From Patiria pectinifera (lineage: Eukaryota > Echinodermata > Asteroidea > Valvatida > Asterinidae), in the NCBI GenBank assembly GCA_029964075.1, contig CM057147.1, positions 17,629,513 to 17,693,512 on the forward strand: a DNA stretch of 64,000 nt, read 5' to 3'. Under the pieces are notes generated by a model. The model saw only the letters and a program-made list of their open reading frames with translations. It searched no databases and was not told the DNA's origin. Position 1 is the first letter of the stretch. Every line of letters begins with the position of its first letter. The position numbers and the translations under genes are program-made. Of the stretch, positions 23,592-34,249 are shown piece after piece.

Positions 23592-24540
23592 CTAGAGATC
23601 TATGTCTGTTTGAAAACAGAACACAGGGCTTTCCCGCTTATTACTTTTGTATGACTTCATGCTTTTAGCCAATATATATGCATTCATTTTATTTTTTTTG
23701 TTTGTTCAAAGTTCATAAAGCGTGCGGCCCATGATGACCTGATTATACGAGTGTAGTCAGTGCCCAATATTAAGAGTGATCTAGTGCCGTGTGAAGTTGA
23801 TCTGAGTTAAGACGATGTCAAATTGTGTAAGATGAAGGAAATATAAAAAAGTGAAACAAATAATAAAACATGAATTGATGACGTAATTGTGACACCATTT
23901 TATTGGGAGTTGCATAGTTAAAATATTATCTACCTTCATCGTGTTTTTAATGAAGATGGGACCTTCCTAAAAATGTGTGTTTTAAAAATTCGATTCTCAT
24001 TTGTGCAAATGTCTGACCTGACTAACCCTTTACAGCGAGAATTTTGAATTTAGCGTGTTGATTCCGTTTGTGGTAATGACCTTTAAAATGTCACAAATCC
24101 ATGTAGAATTTGATGATGGCGTCATCATGACTTTCTTTGTGTTAATTACAATAAATTATGTTACGGTCACACGATATATTGACTTCCATATAGAAGTTGG
24201 TGTCACAACGAACAGAAATCTTATCGATAGTGTTTGTGAATTTGGACTAAAGGTATTACTACGCATTTGCGGTCACAAGAATCAGGGAGAAGATCTCAAA
24301 ATAAATACATTTTTTGGTGATTGATTTGGACAATTTTGAAAAAAAAACACAATTAATTGAAATTGTTTTTCATTTGAAGGTAAACGTATTACGCTATATA
24401 TTTTTTTGGGGGGGGGCTGTCTGAAGTTGAGTTTAGACTAGGGTGTTCAAAACTAATTGTTTTGAAAGAAAGCAATATTTAAGGGGTGAAGAAGGAAGGG
24501 CATATATTTTTGTACAAGTTAGTGTTGAAAAAGATAAGCA
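23592..24540 (-). mobile_element. Helitron-like unit, minus strand
   Basis: On the minus strand it ends with the hairpin CTGTTTTCAAACAG, then CATAGATCT and CTAG (23592-23595) before T. The body to the right is a strongly decayed version of the array, with few intact TGACGTCA palindromes. The right limit is uncertain. The open frame at 24055-24324 lies in this decayed repeat and is not convincing as an exon. Confidence 0.45.
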
Positions 24541-24563
24541 TGTATTTATTTTTATTTTTTTAG

Positions 24564-24698
24564 TATAGGTTTGCCATATGGTTCGACCTAACAACCTTTG
24601 TGTATGCTGGGACCTCCAAGAAGTGTGAAATGTACATAGAAACTCTTCTACGAAACTATGTCCAAAGCAACACTGATCACAAACTTATCACTAAATAA
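24564..24698 (+). CDS. Candidate terminal exon, unrecognised protein
   Basis: After a pyrimidine tract and TTTTTTAG (an alternative TATAG lies 5 bases downstream), an open frame of 44 codons ends in TAA at 24696-24698. It contains RFAIWFDLTTFVYAG, SKKCEMYIETLLRNYVQ and the C-terminus DHKLITK. The composition is protein-like, with an amphipathic, aromatic-rich segment. The following kilobase looks like a 3' UTR. I do not recognise the family and found no convincing upstream exon in the repeat-filled DNA to the left, so it may be the last exon of a gene with long introns or a chance frame. Confidence 0.35.
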   Translation, partial: YRFAIWFDLTTFVYAGTSKKCEMYIETLLRNYVQSNTDHKLITK

Positions 24699-25267
24699 GT
24701 AACAGTGCTTTGGAAAAAAATGAGTCTGGAATCATGCACTGAAAGAGCTTGTTGCCTGCATTAGGTGAATGACTGCTAGTGACATGCATGTTTATGTTAA
24801 ATCCATTGTTTGGTACCTGAATGGTAAAGTTGTTATCTTCCAGTTCCTCAACTACGGTGCAGAAAACAACTAAAATACATCAGTGTTGTGGAACATAATC
24901 ATGTTCAATTTGTATTTATGATGATACAAATACATGCTACGTGTAAAATACAACTGGCAGTGTACAACTGCTAATCTTTATGTTTGTATGAACACATTCA
25001 GTTTTAGTTTGATTGTTAAAATGGGGGGGGGGCCCTTGGGCTTATTAAACTATGTTTGTGTACTGAGATAATTTCTTGTGGCATGCCCCAGATAGGTGTG
25101 GAGACATGCTTTAAAATTCTGAAGGTTTTTTTGCATTCTAGAGTATGTTTCTGGGAACAGTTTTCCCTCTTCAATATTTCAGCTGTAAATGTGTAGTCTT
25201 CATGTTATCCATCAAAGCACTTTATAAATGCTCAGTAACATTTATCAGGGACAGTTTGTACATGTAT
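24699..25267 (+). other. AT-rich stretch, possible 3' UTR
   Basis: No gene is visible. If the frame at 24564-24698 is a terminal exon, this would be its 3' UTR. A G run occurs near 25023. Confidence 0.3.
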
Positions 25268-25570
25268 GCACTTATCTTACTTTTAGATGAAATTGTCTTT
25301 TCCACTGTTTTTTTTTAAATTGTGTTAAGACATTAGGTATATTGTCAATTGTTAAGGATTTTGATAGTGCTTGTACAGTGACGACATCTATCAACAGATG
25401 ATGTACACATTTTAATGTTGGTCAATTATTTTTAAAGCCATTGTCACATATATGCCCTTTCCAATGTAGCAACCAACAAGTCATCAGCCAAGCATGTTCA
25501 AAATACTTAACAAAGAATAAGTTTAATTTGACTTTTATATCTTTTGAGGGGGGGGGTGTGGAGCGTTGTG
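25268..25570 (+). repeat. Direct repeat, copy 1
   Basis: The segment from ACTTATCTTACTTTTA through CAACCAACAAGTCATCA to the G run near 25550 is repeated at 26460-26770 in the same orientation. The two copies flank the LINE fragment. Confidence 0.7.
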
Positions 25571-25619
25571 AGCATTATGCATGCTGGTAGAGATGGGCTG
25601 AATCTAAAGTAAGTTAATA

Positions 25620-26440
25620 TACATAAGCTTTTACTTATACTGTGAGTAATCCTTTACATAAGGCAAACCAGAGGCTTTATTTTCTCAGGAAGTTAAGTTC
25701 TTTTAATGTTCGTGATTCGATTTTGCATTTATTTTACCAGAGTGTTGTCCAGTCAATCATTTCTTTTAGTTGCATTGTATGGTACAATAACTTAACTGTA
25801 AATAACCGGAAGAAAATTGAGCGGATCACAAAAACTGCAAGAAAAATAATTGGTCTGGAAGTGAAACAGGTGAACGAAATTGTGGAAACAAACTATCTCA
25901 CGAAACTGCAGACTATAACTCAGGACCCAGCTCATCCTCTGCATTCATCTATACAGTCACTCCCATCAGGAAGATTACGGGCGCTCCTCACACACACAAA
26001 CCGGTTCAGATTTTCTTTTTTACCAAGTGCCATTCACCTCTATAATTCTAATTTTATCAGATAAATACTGTCTGTTTGCAATTTTTTACAATTCAGATTA
26101 GACCTTTTTTTAATAAATAACCTAGCATGTCAGCATGCAGAATTGAATACTTTTTTATAACAATAGGCCTATAGCTTTTTGTTTTCAAGCTTTTCTTTTT
26201 TTAAAGTAGGCATTTTTGCTGGTGGTTTTATACTTATTAACTTTTCATTAACTGAAGTTTTCGACTTATGTAAATTTTTAAGTGTCTAAATATATGTATA
26301 ATGTTTTTATGTGCACATTGGGAAGAAGAATTTCACTTTTAAAATCTTTTAATTATATTGTATCTTTTAATTATATTATATCTTTTGTATTGTATTGTAT
26401 AGTATTTCCAAAAGATTTAACAATTACAAAGGATATATCA
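25620..26440 (+). pseudogene. 5'-truncated non-LTR retrotransposon, RT C-terminus and tail
   Basis: An open frame from about 25642 to the TAA at 26062-26064 encodes the region after the catalytic domain of a non-LTR reverse transcriptase. Recognisable parts are KANQRLYFLRKL, SCIVWYNN, ARKIIGLE and the end motif LPSGRLRALLTHTNRF then LPSAIHLYN. This C-terminal layout is typical of CR1/L2-like LINEs. About 375 bases of 3' tail follow, ending in TTGTATTGTATTGTATAG words. The catalytic core is missing, as in 5'-truncated insertions. Confidence 0.8.
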
Positions 26441-26459
26441 GATATGCTAAGGATAAGCA

Positions 26460-26775
26460 GGACTTATCTTACTTTTATATGAAATTTGTCTTTTCCACCG
26501 TTTCTAAAGTGTTAAGAAATTAGCTATATTGTCATTGTCAAGCATTTTGATAGTACATGTGCTAAAAAAGGTGACAACATCTATCATGTAGACATTTCAA
26601 TAATTGGTACTGAAATATTGTTACATATTTGCCATTTCTAGTGTATCAACCAACAAGTCGTCAACCAAGCCTGTTCTTCAATAAAATACTTTACAAAAAA
26701 TAAGTCAAATTTGACTTCGATTTTTTTGAAGTGATTGTTTCTTTTGTTTGGGGGGGGGTGGAGTGTAATGAGACT
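26460..26775 (+). repeat. Direct repeat, copy 2
   Basis: This repeats 25268-25570 with roughly 80 percent similarity by eye, including CAACCAACAAGTCGTCAACC and the G run at 26751. Confidence 0.7.
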
Positions 26776-26924
26776 AATCATCTGAGTACGTACTCATTTG
26801 AATAAATATTATGATCGTGTGACGTTTGAATAAAATAAGTTAGTGCAGTCATACAAAAACACTTTGTGCAACAGCAATGAAATTTATTTTTCCGCATTAT
26901 ATTTTTTTAATTGAGTATTTTTTG

Positions 26925-27185
26925 GTAACGCACTGTCCTTATTTTGATCCTGTAAAAGTGTTCAGATCAGGCTTTAGATCTGTGCCGGTCGTTACGCTGC
27001 TTTGCATAGCTCAGCCTGTGCGCCCGTACAACCGTTAAAGTTACTACAGGCGAATGGGGCCGGGGGCGCCATTCACTTTATACCGTGTGCCGCATTTTTT
27101 TGTAACGCGCTATCGTTTAGGATAATTAGATCAGGCTCTGTCTTACACAGCCTACCTGTGCGCCTGTACAACCGTTAAAGTTATG
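26925..27185. repeat. Short tandem duplication
   Basis: The block GTAACGCACTGTCC ... CCTGTGCGCCCGTACAACCG (to 27045) recurs as GTAACGCGCTATCG ... CCTGTGCGCCTGTACAACCG (to 27185), an offset of about 140-170 bases. No gene is seen. Confidence 0.6.
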
Positions 27186-27435
27186 TACTGCCCTCTTTTG
27201 GCGAGAATGAAGGGGCGTAATGTACATTGTACGACGTTTCAAAGCCACATGTACGTGCTATACATTGTGGAAGTCCAGTGCATGTTTTAAAGCGCTCTGC
27301 CGCAACTTGCGCAAGGGTATTTTTTTGCCCACGCCGCGTCAACTGTTTGAACATTTTGACAAGGTGGGAACTTGGCACTGTTGAGGCAAATGTTTACGCT
27401 ATCATTTAGTGGGCAATTCAAGATTATATCTGTAC

Positions 27436-28630
27436 CAGTGTTGGAGCAAAGGCTTTGACCCTCAAGGCCAAGGCCAAGGCTTTGACCCTCAAGGCCAAGG
27501 CTTTGACCCTCAAGCCTCGAGGCCAAGGCCAAGGCTTAACCCTCAAGGCCAAGGCCAAGGCCAAGGCCCTGTTTTATAAAATGACCACTGATATAGAACT
27601 AATTATAGTCACATGAGTGACACATCATCACGCAAGGGCGGACCCAGAACACAATTTGGGAGGGGGGGGGCAAAGAAATTTTGGTCCCCCCCCAAAAAAA
27701 AAGTGGGTCAAAAAATTACGGCTTGGGCTTCGGGGCCCGCTAAAGGGCCCCGAAAAATGTTTGGATTCCAGATGCTCTGTGGTGCGTTTGACCATTTTAA
27801 CCGATGTTTTTTTAGGAAAAGATGGTGGTGTACTCATTGCCTGCCTTTATTACGACGTCACATAAAAAAAATAGTTTCTTTTTTTTGGGAGCGGGGCATG
27901 GCCCCTTTTGGCCCCCCTGGATCCGCCCTTATCATCACGAATTGCTCGTTACGAAGAACAACATTTCTTTAATTGCAATGAACATGCTCGCATAGGCCTA
28001 CACCGTTTTATGACTGCACTGTATCTATTAAAGTATAAGTTCAGGTCTTCAATATGGTTTAACTAAACATAATAACGATTTACTTCTATATTGACACTCA
28101 ATTCTCCCAAGTGAAACAAAAGGGGGATCCAAGAAACTGATTTGGGAAATTTTTATTTGCTGGCCCAACATGGTCAGAAATATCAGCACTATCTAAAACA
28201 GATACATGCAAATCTGTAGCACTTATCAGGGAGACATACAACCAATCAGATCTATTCCATAGTCATATGCAATTAAAGTGATCATCTCATTAGCCCCACA
28301 AGTGTACGGAATATTTTTGCAGCAAATCTACTACAACGGTAACAAAATGTAATGGTACAAAAGTGGAAGTGTGCCCAATACAAATCTATAGGGTGCTTCC
28401 CTCCTCCATGGTAATACGAATAAAATGGTAACAGCAACATTTCGAACAGATTTATCTGGAAAATGCAAAAATCTATGGGCCTTGAAGAGCCTTGACTCAA
28501 AATTGCAAGGCCCTGAACCCTCAAGGCCAAGGCTTTTGCCCTCAAGCCTCGAGGCCAAGGCCAAGGCCCTAAAATCCAGCCTTAAGGCAGCCTTAAGGCC
28601 AAGGCCCAGCATCAAGGCACTACATCACTG
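27436..28630. mobile_element. Non-autonomous hAT element, AAGGCC subterminal arrays
   Basis: The ends CAGTGTTGGAG (27436) and the inverse CATCACTG (to 28630) are flanked by the exact 8-bp direct repeat ATCTGTAC (27428-27435 and 28631-28638). Both features are diagnostic of hAT elements. Each end carries an array of AAGGCC / CTCAAGGCCAAGG words (27445-27572 and 28478-28618), inverted relative to each other. There is no transposase. The element contains the nested insertion 27633-27930. Confidence 0.85.
27633..27930. mobile_element. Nested 298-bp TIR element with 9-bp TSD
   Basis: CAAGGGCGGACCCAG at the left and CTGGATCCGCCCTT at the right are inverted. The exact 9-bp direct repeat ATCATCACG (27624-27632 and 27931-27939) flanks them. 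G and C runs near the ends can pair. A second copy is at 30437-30689. A 9-bp duplication points to a Mutator-like mechanism. It sits inside the hAT element 27436-28630, so it is the younger insertion. Confidence 0.85.
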
Positions 28631-28689
28631 ATCTGTACAGATTGATTTGTTAAAAAAAATTGAAAAAGGAAAGGTCTTTTCAACGGAAC

Positions 28690-29590
28690 TTCCGGTCTGA
28701 TGACGTCATATGCCTAAAACTTCGCACACGTCTTAAGTGGGTCAAGGTCATCATATACACCAATATTTAGGCGATTCCGACAAACTTGGCCACAGACATC
28801 TATTCAAAATACATTTTTGAAAATTTTCAACCTGTCGCTAGAGGGCGCTCGAAGATTGCGTGACGTCATCAGTAGATGATTTGAAGAATACTATCAGCCA
28901 GAGACTAACACCGTTGAAAGCAAGTTCATTTTTATTACCACTTTTAAATAAAAAGCCACTTCCGGTTTTGGCCTTTTTCGACCGGAAGCAAGGGTCACGT
29001 GATTGCACGCACACTGTATGAAATAAAGACCTCAACCTACTCTATCACTTGCCGGCAACAGAAAGCTGCGGACGCGTACCTTTGATTTCTTATGCATTTT
29101 TAAATATTAAAAAGTGTCACAATTTAATTGCCTATCAATAAACACCAGATGACGTCATCTTGACGTCATCATTCCACAATGTTGTTTGAATTAGGGTCTT
29201 TGCTTGGACAAAGAGTGGTGTACATGAATTACTGGCAAAGAGTCGAAAATGCCCTTTGAAAATCCACTTTTTTTCAAATTTCTGTGTACAAAGTCTATGG
29301 GAAAAATTAAATATTCAAAAATCTATAATAAATTAGTCGATGACGTCAACTTGACGTCAATTTTCGGGACACATCTTTGCTATAGGGACTATGCTTATGC
29401 AAACTTTGAATAATGTATGACAAAGTTTAATGCCAAAAGTGGGGTTTAGGCGACAAAAAGAAGAAAGAAAAAAAAATGAGAACAGAAAGAATGGCTTTTT
29501 CGCAAAATTGCGAAAAAGCCAAAGAAAGAAAAAAAAAACCAGAACAAAAAGAAAGGCTTTTTCCTAAAATTGCGAAAAAGCCAAAAAAAA
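28690..29590 (-). mobile_element. TGACGTCA repeat block, second copy
   Basis: This is a close copy of 22680-23590, same orientation. Near the right end are two GGCTTTTTCGC-type hairpins (29495-29520 and 29555-29582; the second has CCTAAAATTGCG in place of the full stem). The phrase CATAGACTTTGTAC is present inverted near 29287. Confidence 0.65.
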
Positions 29591-29604
29591 GGGAAAAAAA
29601 AAAC

Positions 29605-29700
29605 TTTAACGAAAACAAGAGCCGCGTCGCCGCACCACTTTTTGGGCAAGCTCCATACCAGAAACCGGAGACCTTTTTTTTTTTTTTGGCCTTAGGTTCT
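29605..29700. repeat. GCCGCGTCGCC / CTCCGGTTTCTGGTATG repeat
   Basis: The block GAGCCGCGTCGCCGCACCAC ... CATACCAGAAACCGGAGAC ... GGCCTTA also occurs at 56189-56262 and inverted at 55888-55940. Here only one end is present. Bases 29701-30155 hold no recognisable gene. Confidence 0.6.
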
Positions 29701-30155
29701 TCGGAATTAAATGTCTAAAAAAAAGAACTTCGTTCTCTTCCCGAGGGAATTTGTCATCTTTAATGATTTTGGTTGATTTCAGATCTAAAATCGCTTGTAA
29801 TTTCATATTTAATCATGTCAGAATAACGTCACAGTGATATTGAGATCGATGTCTCATTCAAAAGTGATTAACTTTTAGGGCCTATATTTCTAGGAAAAGA
29901 GCAATTCGGAAAAAATATTATCCTTCGACTCAGGTAAAACTCAAAATAGAATGTGAACTCATCTTAATTTAAGGCAGAGTAAAAAACGTTCCGGTTGATC
30001 GTCCCCGCCTGCTTTCTTTGTCGAGGCTACATCAATTTGTATTTAATTTCAGGCATAACATAAAAAAGGAGAGGTTTCAGAAGTTCGGATGCTCGTAAGT
30101 TATAATGTTCAATAATCATTTTTAATAATGTTTTGTGGTCATCAACTATTAGACA

Positions 30156-30436
30156 CGGGCGCGGATCGGGGGGGGGGCGGTAAGGGGTTAAACCCCCCCC
30201 CCTCTCAGCTCTGTCAAAATTTGGTGTTTTTTTAATAGAAATTCATAAAAAATAATGATAAATCCCCCCCCCCCCCCGCTCTGACACCCCCAAAAAATGA
30301 TACTGGTATTAATATTTTGTAGATACGCCAATAGATACATCCAAAATACGGACAGATGGTTGCGGGGGTATTGTACACTATCGTCGGATTTCAATTCAAC
30401 AGCGCCCCCAATGAAAGTATGGTACGAGCCCCTCCC
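30156..30436. repeat. Fragments of G/C-run elements
   Basis: GGGCGCGGATCGGGGG near 30158 and long C runs near 30196 and 30266 mark broken ends of elements like 27633-27930. No gene is visible. Confidence 0.45.
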
Positions 30437-30689
30437 CAAGGGCGGATCCAGAACACAATTTTTTTGGGGGGGGGGCCAAAAAAAAAAAATTTGGATTCTA
30501 GATGCCCTGTGGTGCGATCTGAGGCAATTTCTGACCACTTTAACCAATGGGTTTTTTTAGGAAAAGATGGTGGTTTACTCATTGCCTGCCTTTATTGCGA
30601 TGTCACATAAAAAAAAAAATTGGTCTCGTTTTTTTTTTGGGGGGGGGGCCATGGCCCCCTTTGGCCCCCCCCCCCTGGATCCGCCCTTG
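30437..30689. mobile_element. Second CAAGGGCGGATCCAG TIR element
   Basis: CAAGGGCGGATCCAG (30437-30451) and CTGGATCCGCCCTTG (30675-30689) are perfect inverted ends. The inner sequence aligns with 27633-27930, for example GAAAAGATGGTGGT and CTCATTGCCTGCCTTTATT. The flanks are C-rich, so the target duplication cannot be read. A right-end fragment of a third copy (CTGGATCCGCCCC) ends at about 30776. Confidence 0.8.
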
Positions 30690-31222
30690 TCCCTCCCCCC
30701 CCCATGAAAAAAACTGTCTACATTTCAACATTGATTTGCTGATGAACCCCCAGCAAAAATTCCTGGATCCGCCCCTGAGACAACTGTATACCTAGAACTA
30801 TCAAATAAAAAGGGCCTTCTCCTTTTTAAGACACATATCGCACCGTGTAAGCTTAAAATGCTCAATAAAAAATCAAAAATATGAAAGGCCCTCATCCATC
30901 TGTTTTTGAAAAAAAAAACACTAAAAAACGGACGACCAACTGGTGTCAAGAACAAAATTGGAATTGTTTCTCAGTCCCTGGTTCATATCTTGTCATTTTT
31001 GCAATAAATGACCTTCATTGAGATGACATATGAAGACAAAACGTGGCGTCGGGTTGCAACATTTGTTCCCTTTTTTTCTTTTCTTTTCTTGGCACATTGG
31101 AGGATTTTTAATATTCCTCCATGCGCGCCTGGTGCCGGTGGCGGCTGCCTTGTGATATAGCTGCGTACGGTACATACAGTGCAGCTGTTGTAGTAGTAAC
31201 ATTTATTTCAATGATGTCATTC

Positions 31223-32826
31223 ATTACAATTATGTACAAACATACGGAAGCGTAGAAGGGCCAAAAGAAATTAAGAATTTTTTTTTTCCTATCTCGCCGC
31301 GGCGAGTTACTATCTCGCCGCGGCGAGTTACTATCTCGCCGCGGCGAGATAATAACTCGCCGCGGCGAGACAGTAACTCGCCGCGGCGACTTACTGTTTT
31401 GCATCGGCGAACGTCAGGCACGACGAATAGCGATACCATTTGGGATCTATGGAACGCCAAAGAGGCATTTAATGTGATCATCAAATCGGTGATGCACTTT
31501 ATCGACAGGCAGTGGAGTTTTGCAATCGGTGATTGACTGTCACAATCGGTGATGGATTTTCGCGAGTGGTGATGGATTTATGTAATCTGTGATCAACTTC
31601 TGGCAAAACTAACAACCTAATCACCCACACAGGGCTGGGTTCTAATTTCTTTAGTTAGTACGTCCGATGAATGAAATAATATATGTAATAATAAAGTTGT
31701 CCTTTCTTTTTTTGTTAAGAATAAATTAAGAAAGAAAACAAAGTTCAATAGGCGGCAACAGGTGATTTATCCACTTTGAATGCCAGATCCATTAGCGTAC
31801 GGGATGAGGATGACCCTGCCAACTATTCAACATTATGATTGCATCTCTCAGAGGGCGGGGAAAGTAATTACTGTAATGTACCGTCTTTCGATCGTTACGA
31901 CCGATTTGAATGAAATAGCTCAAATTACCGTTACACAGACATTTGGATGTTCGCGGGTTAACTCTTTAAAATCATTTACTCCCGTTTTGAAGGCCGTATC
32001 TCAGAGATCATGATCCTACTATGTACTAAAAAATCGTTTTGATATGTTCAGTATTTTTCATTACAATTTGAAAAATAGGCTTTGAGTTCGTCATTTTTCA
32101 ATACTTTCAAGCGTCACGAATATTAATAAGCTCTATCCATATGGAATGCAGTTACAAAGTTTACGACTCCCTCCCTCACGAGTTCTCCACCCCCCAAAAA
32201 ATGTTAACCTTTTTGGTTGTTTTCGATTGGTCTATACCAAGACCCACGGGGAGTCACGCAGAGTCACGCTAATTAATATGATAATAACGCGCACGTCATA
32301 TTTACGTCAACGTTGCGGCAAAACCGGCCATGGTATAGCGTTCCGATTGACCGTGTGTTTTAGTTAGTTATCCCGCGAGCGCGAGTGGAACACGGATTAA
32401 TGTAGAGCATCTATAGTGGGTCGGCCGAGTGGTATGTGGGACACTAGACTAGGGCGGGAATGGGGCGGGTATCCGGTGAAGGAACCCTGTCTCACGGCCT
32501 TTCAGCTCGGATGAAATTTTGGGTCGCCCCTCCATTGTAACCTCAAGCCCCCCCCCCCCCCCACGTCCCTTAGGATGAAAACCCTGGCTACGCCGATGCC
32601 TCTTTGGCGTTCCATAGGACCCGGAGGGATCGCAATTGTTGTGCCCGACGCTCACCGATACAAAATAGTAATTTGCCGCGGTGACATAGTAACTCGCCGC
32701 GGCGAGATAGTAACTCGCCGCGGCGAGATAGTAACTCGCCGCGGCGAGATAGGAAAAAAAAAATCTTAATTTCTTTTGGCCCTTCTACGCTTCCGTACAA
32801 ACATGTATACATTTTGTAATTATTTA
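31223..32826. mobile_element. Foldback element with CTCGCCGCGGCGAG arrays
   Basis: Long inverted ends of roughly 230-240 bases pair 31223-31465 with 32595-32826. Shared parts are CGGAAGCGTAGAAGGGCC, AGAAATTAAGA, an array of the perfect 14-base palindrome CTCGCCGCGGCGAG at ~20-base spacing (about five on the left, 31294-31390, and three to four on the right, 32675-32752), and the inner GGAACGCCAAAGAGGCAT. The interior shows no transposase. It holds a G/C-run element remnant near 32520-32605. No clear target duplication was found. Confidence 0.8.
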
Positions 32827-33118
32827 ATACAGCTACAGGTAGCTCCCGAATTTGACAAAAGAGGGCGCTGTTGCGTGGCACGAGCATGGAAGTGCGAACT
32901 TGAAGGTTGAGTTCCGTCAGATTTAATTGGATGAAATCGCCGACTCCGGAAACAAAGTATGAAGTGACATTTGTTTGCTGAGGAATGTGACTTGATAAAG
33001 GAGAACTTTGGGTAATTAATAGTAAGTTCTTTATTTCCCTACTTTTGTAGTAGTTTTAGTACTACAATCTTGCGAAACTCGTCGTGTCACTTCTCAATTC
33101 TCATTTAGTGGTACGGTA

Positions 33119-33235
33119 GCTTGAGTAACTCCGGCTGACATGTTCCATATTCATTCACATGCATGACATGTGAATGAATATGGAACATGTCAGCTGTGAA
33201 TGAATATGGAACATATCAGCTGGAGTTACTCAAGC
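33119..33235. mobile_element. Palindromic MITE at a TA site
   Basis: GCTTGAGTAACTCC... (33119) and its inverse ...GGAGTTACTCAAGC (33235) are flanked by TA on both sides. The inner stem TGACATGTTCCATATTCATT pairs with two tandem inverse copies, so one arm has been duplicated. TA flanks suggest a Tc1/mariner-type MITE. Confidence 0.7.
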
Positions 33236-33650
33236 TAATTGAGTGGGAAAGATTCCCACATCTGGCAATCTCTAATTTTTCCCTGCAGTGACCTACAGAC
33301 CTATCAGCCACCAGAAAGCGATATACATGTAGGCCTAGGCCTATGTCCTAAAAAGTCAAATTTAGCAGGGAAAATATTGAAGTATTTACTGAGAAAACAC
33401 TTAGACATTTTCAGACCAGTCTCATAGGTTTGTGCACTGGGTGACATTGACAAGTGATGGCCACTTTTGCCACTCAAACATTACCCACGATCCAGTTCGG
33501 GGAAATGTTCCTGTGGAACGTAGCCAACATCTAGTATCATTTTGTATTCACTAGGCCTATGTTAGGTATTAATGATTTTGGCATTTAAATTAAGTTAATT
33601 GTCATTTGCGCTTTGAACATTTCAACATTTATTTCGTGTTGGTAAAAGGT

Positions 33651-34068
33651 TAGCCCCATAAATGTGGCCTATTTACTGGACTACCTCCGTAAACATAGAC
33701 CACACATCCACATGTACAAAAACATGTCGAATTTGCCAAATTTTGATTTTCACATTAAGGCTTAGTTTGAAGGTTTTTTTGCTTTAGAAGCATACTCACC
33801 CTCTTTTTAGGCTAATCAGAAAGTGCTGCCTTTTTCAGATGTATATTTTTTGGTGAAATTTCATGTTGAAATTTTGATACGAAAACGTGTAAAAATGAAT
33901 CTGGAAATTTCACGAAAAATTCATCTGAAAAAGGCAGCACTTTCTGATTAGCCTATAAAGAGGGTGAGTATGCTTCTAAAGCAAAAAAACCCTTCAAACT
34001 AAGCCTAAATGTGAAAATCAAAATGTTTACGGAGGCAGTCCAGTAAATAGGCCACATTTATGGGGCTA
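33651..34068. mobile_element. 418-bp foldback element with perfect 9-bp TSD
   Basis: TAGCCCCATAAATGTGGCC (33651) and the inverse GGCCACATTTATGGGGCTA (to 34068) bound an almost fully palindromic element. Its arms pair over about 180-200 bases, including TTTTTCAGATG and its inverse around the centre near 33875. The exact 9-bp direct repeat GTAAAAGGT lies at 33642-33650 and 34069-34077. A deletion of about 50 bases in the right arm makes the arms unequal. Confidence 0.9.
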
Positions 34069-34249
34069 GTAAAAGGTATACATTTACACCAATAAATAAT
34101 AATATAAATTACATTATTTACACAAGTAAAACATTAATTAATCTGCTAATTACCATCACGAAAACCTTCTGAGGACTTAGGCTGAGGTCCTCAGGTTAAA
34201 ATCCTCAGGGATAACCAGCTACATACATGTAAAGCTGTTTTACAGATGA

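Noticed and set aside
24055-24324. 89-codon frame as an upstream exon of the candidate at 24564
   Set aside because: It lies in decayed TGACGTCA-type repeat and no donor or acceptor pair keeps a convincing frame.
30437-30445. Readable target duplication for the second CAAGGGCGG element
   Set aside because: Both flanks are C-rich and can be aligned in several ways, so no reliable duplication can be stated.
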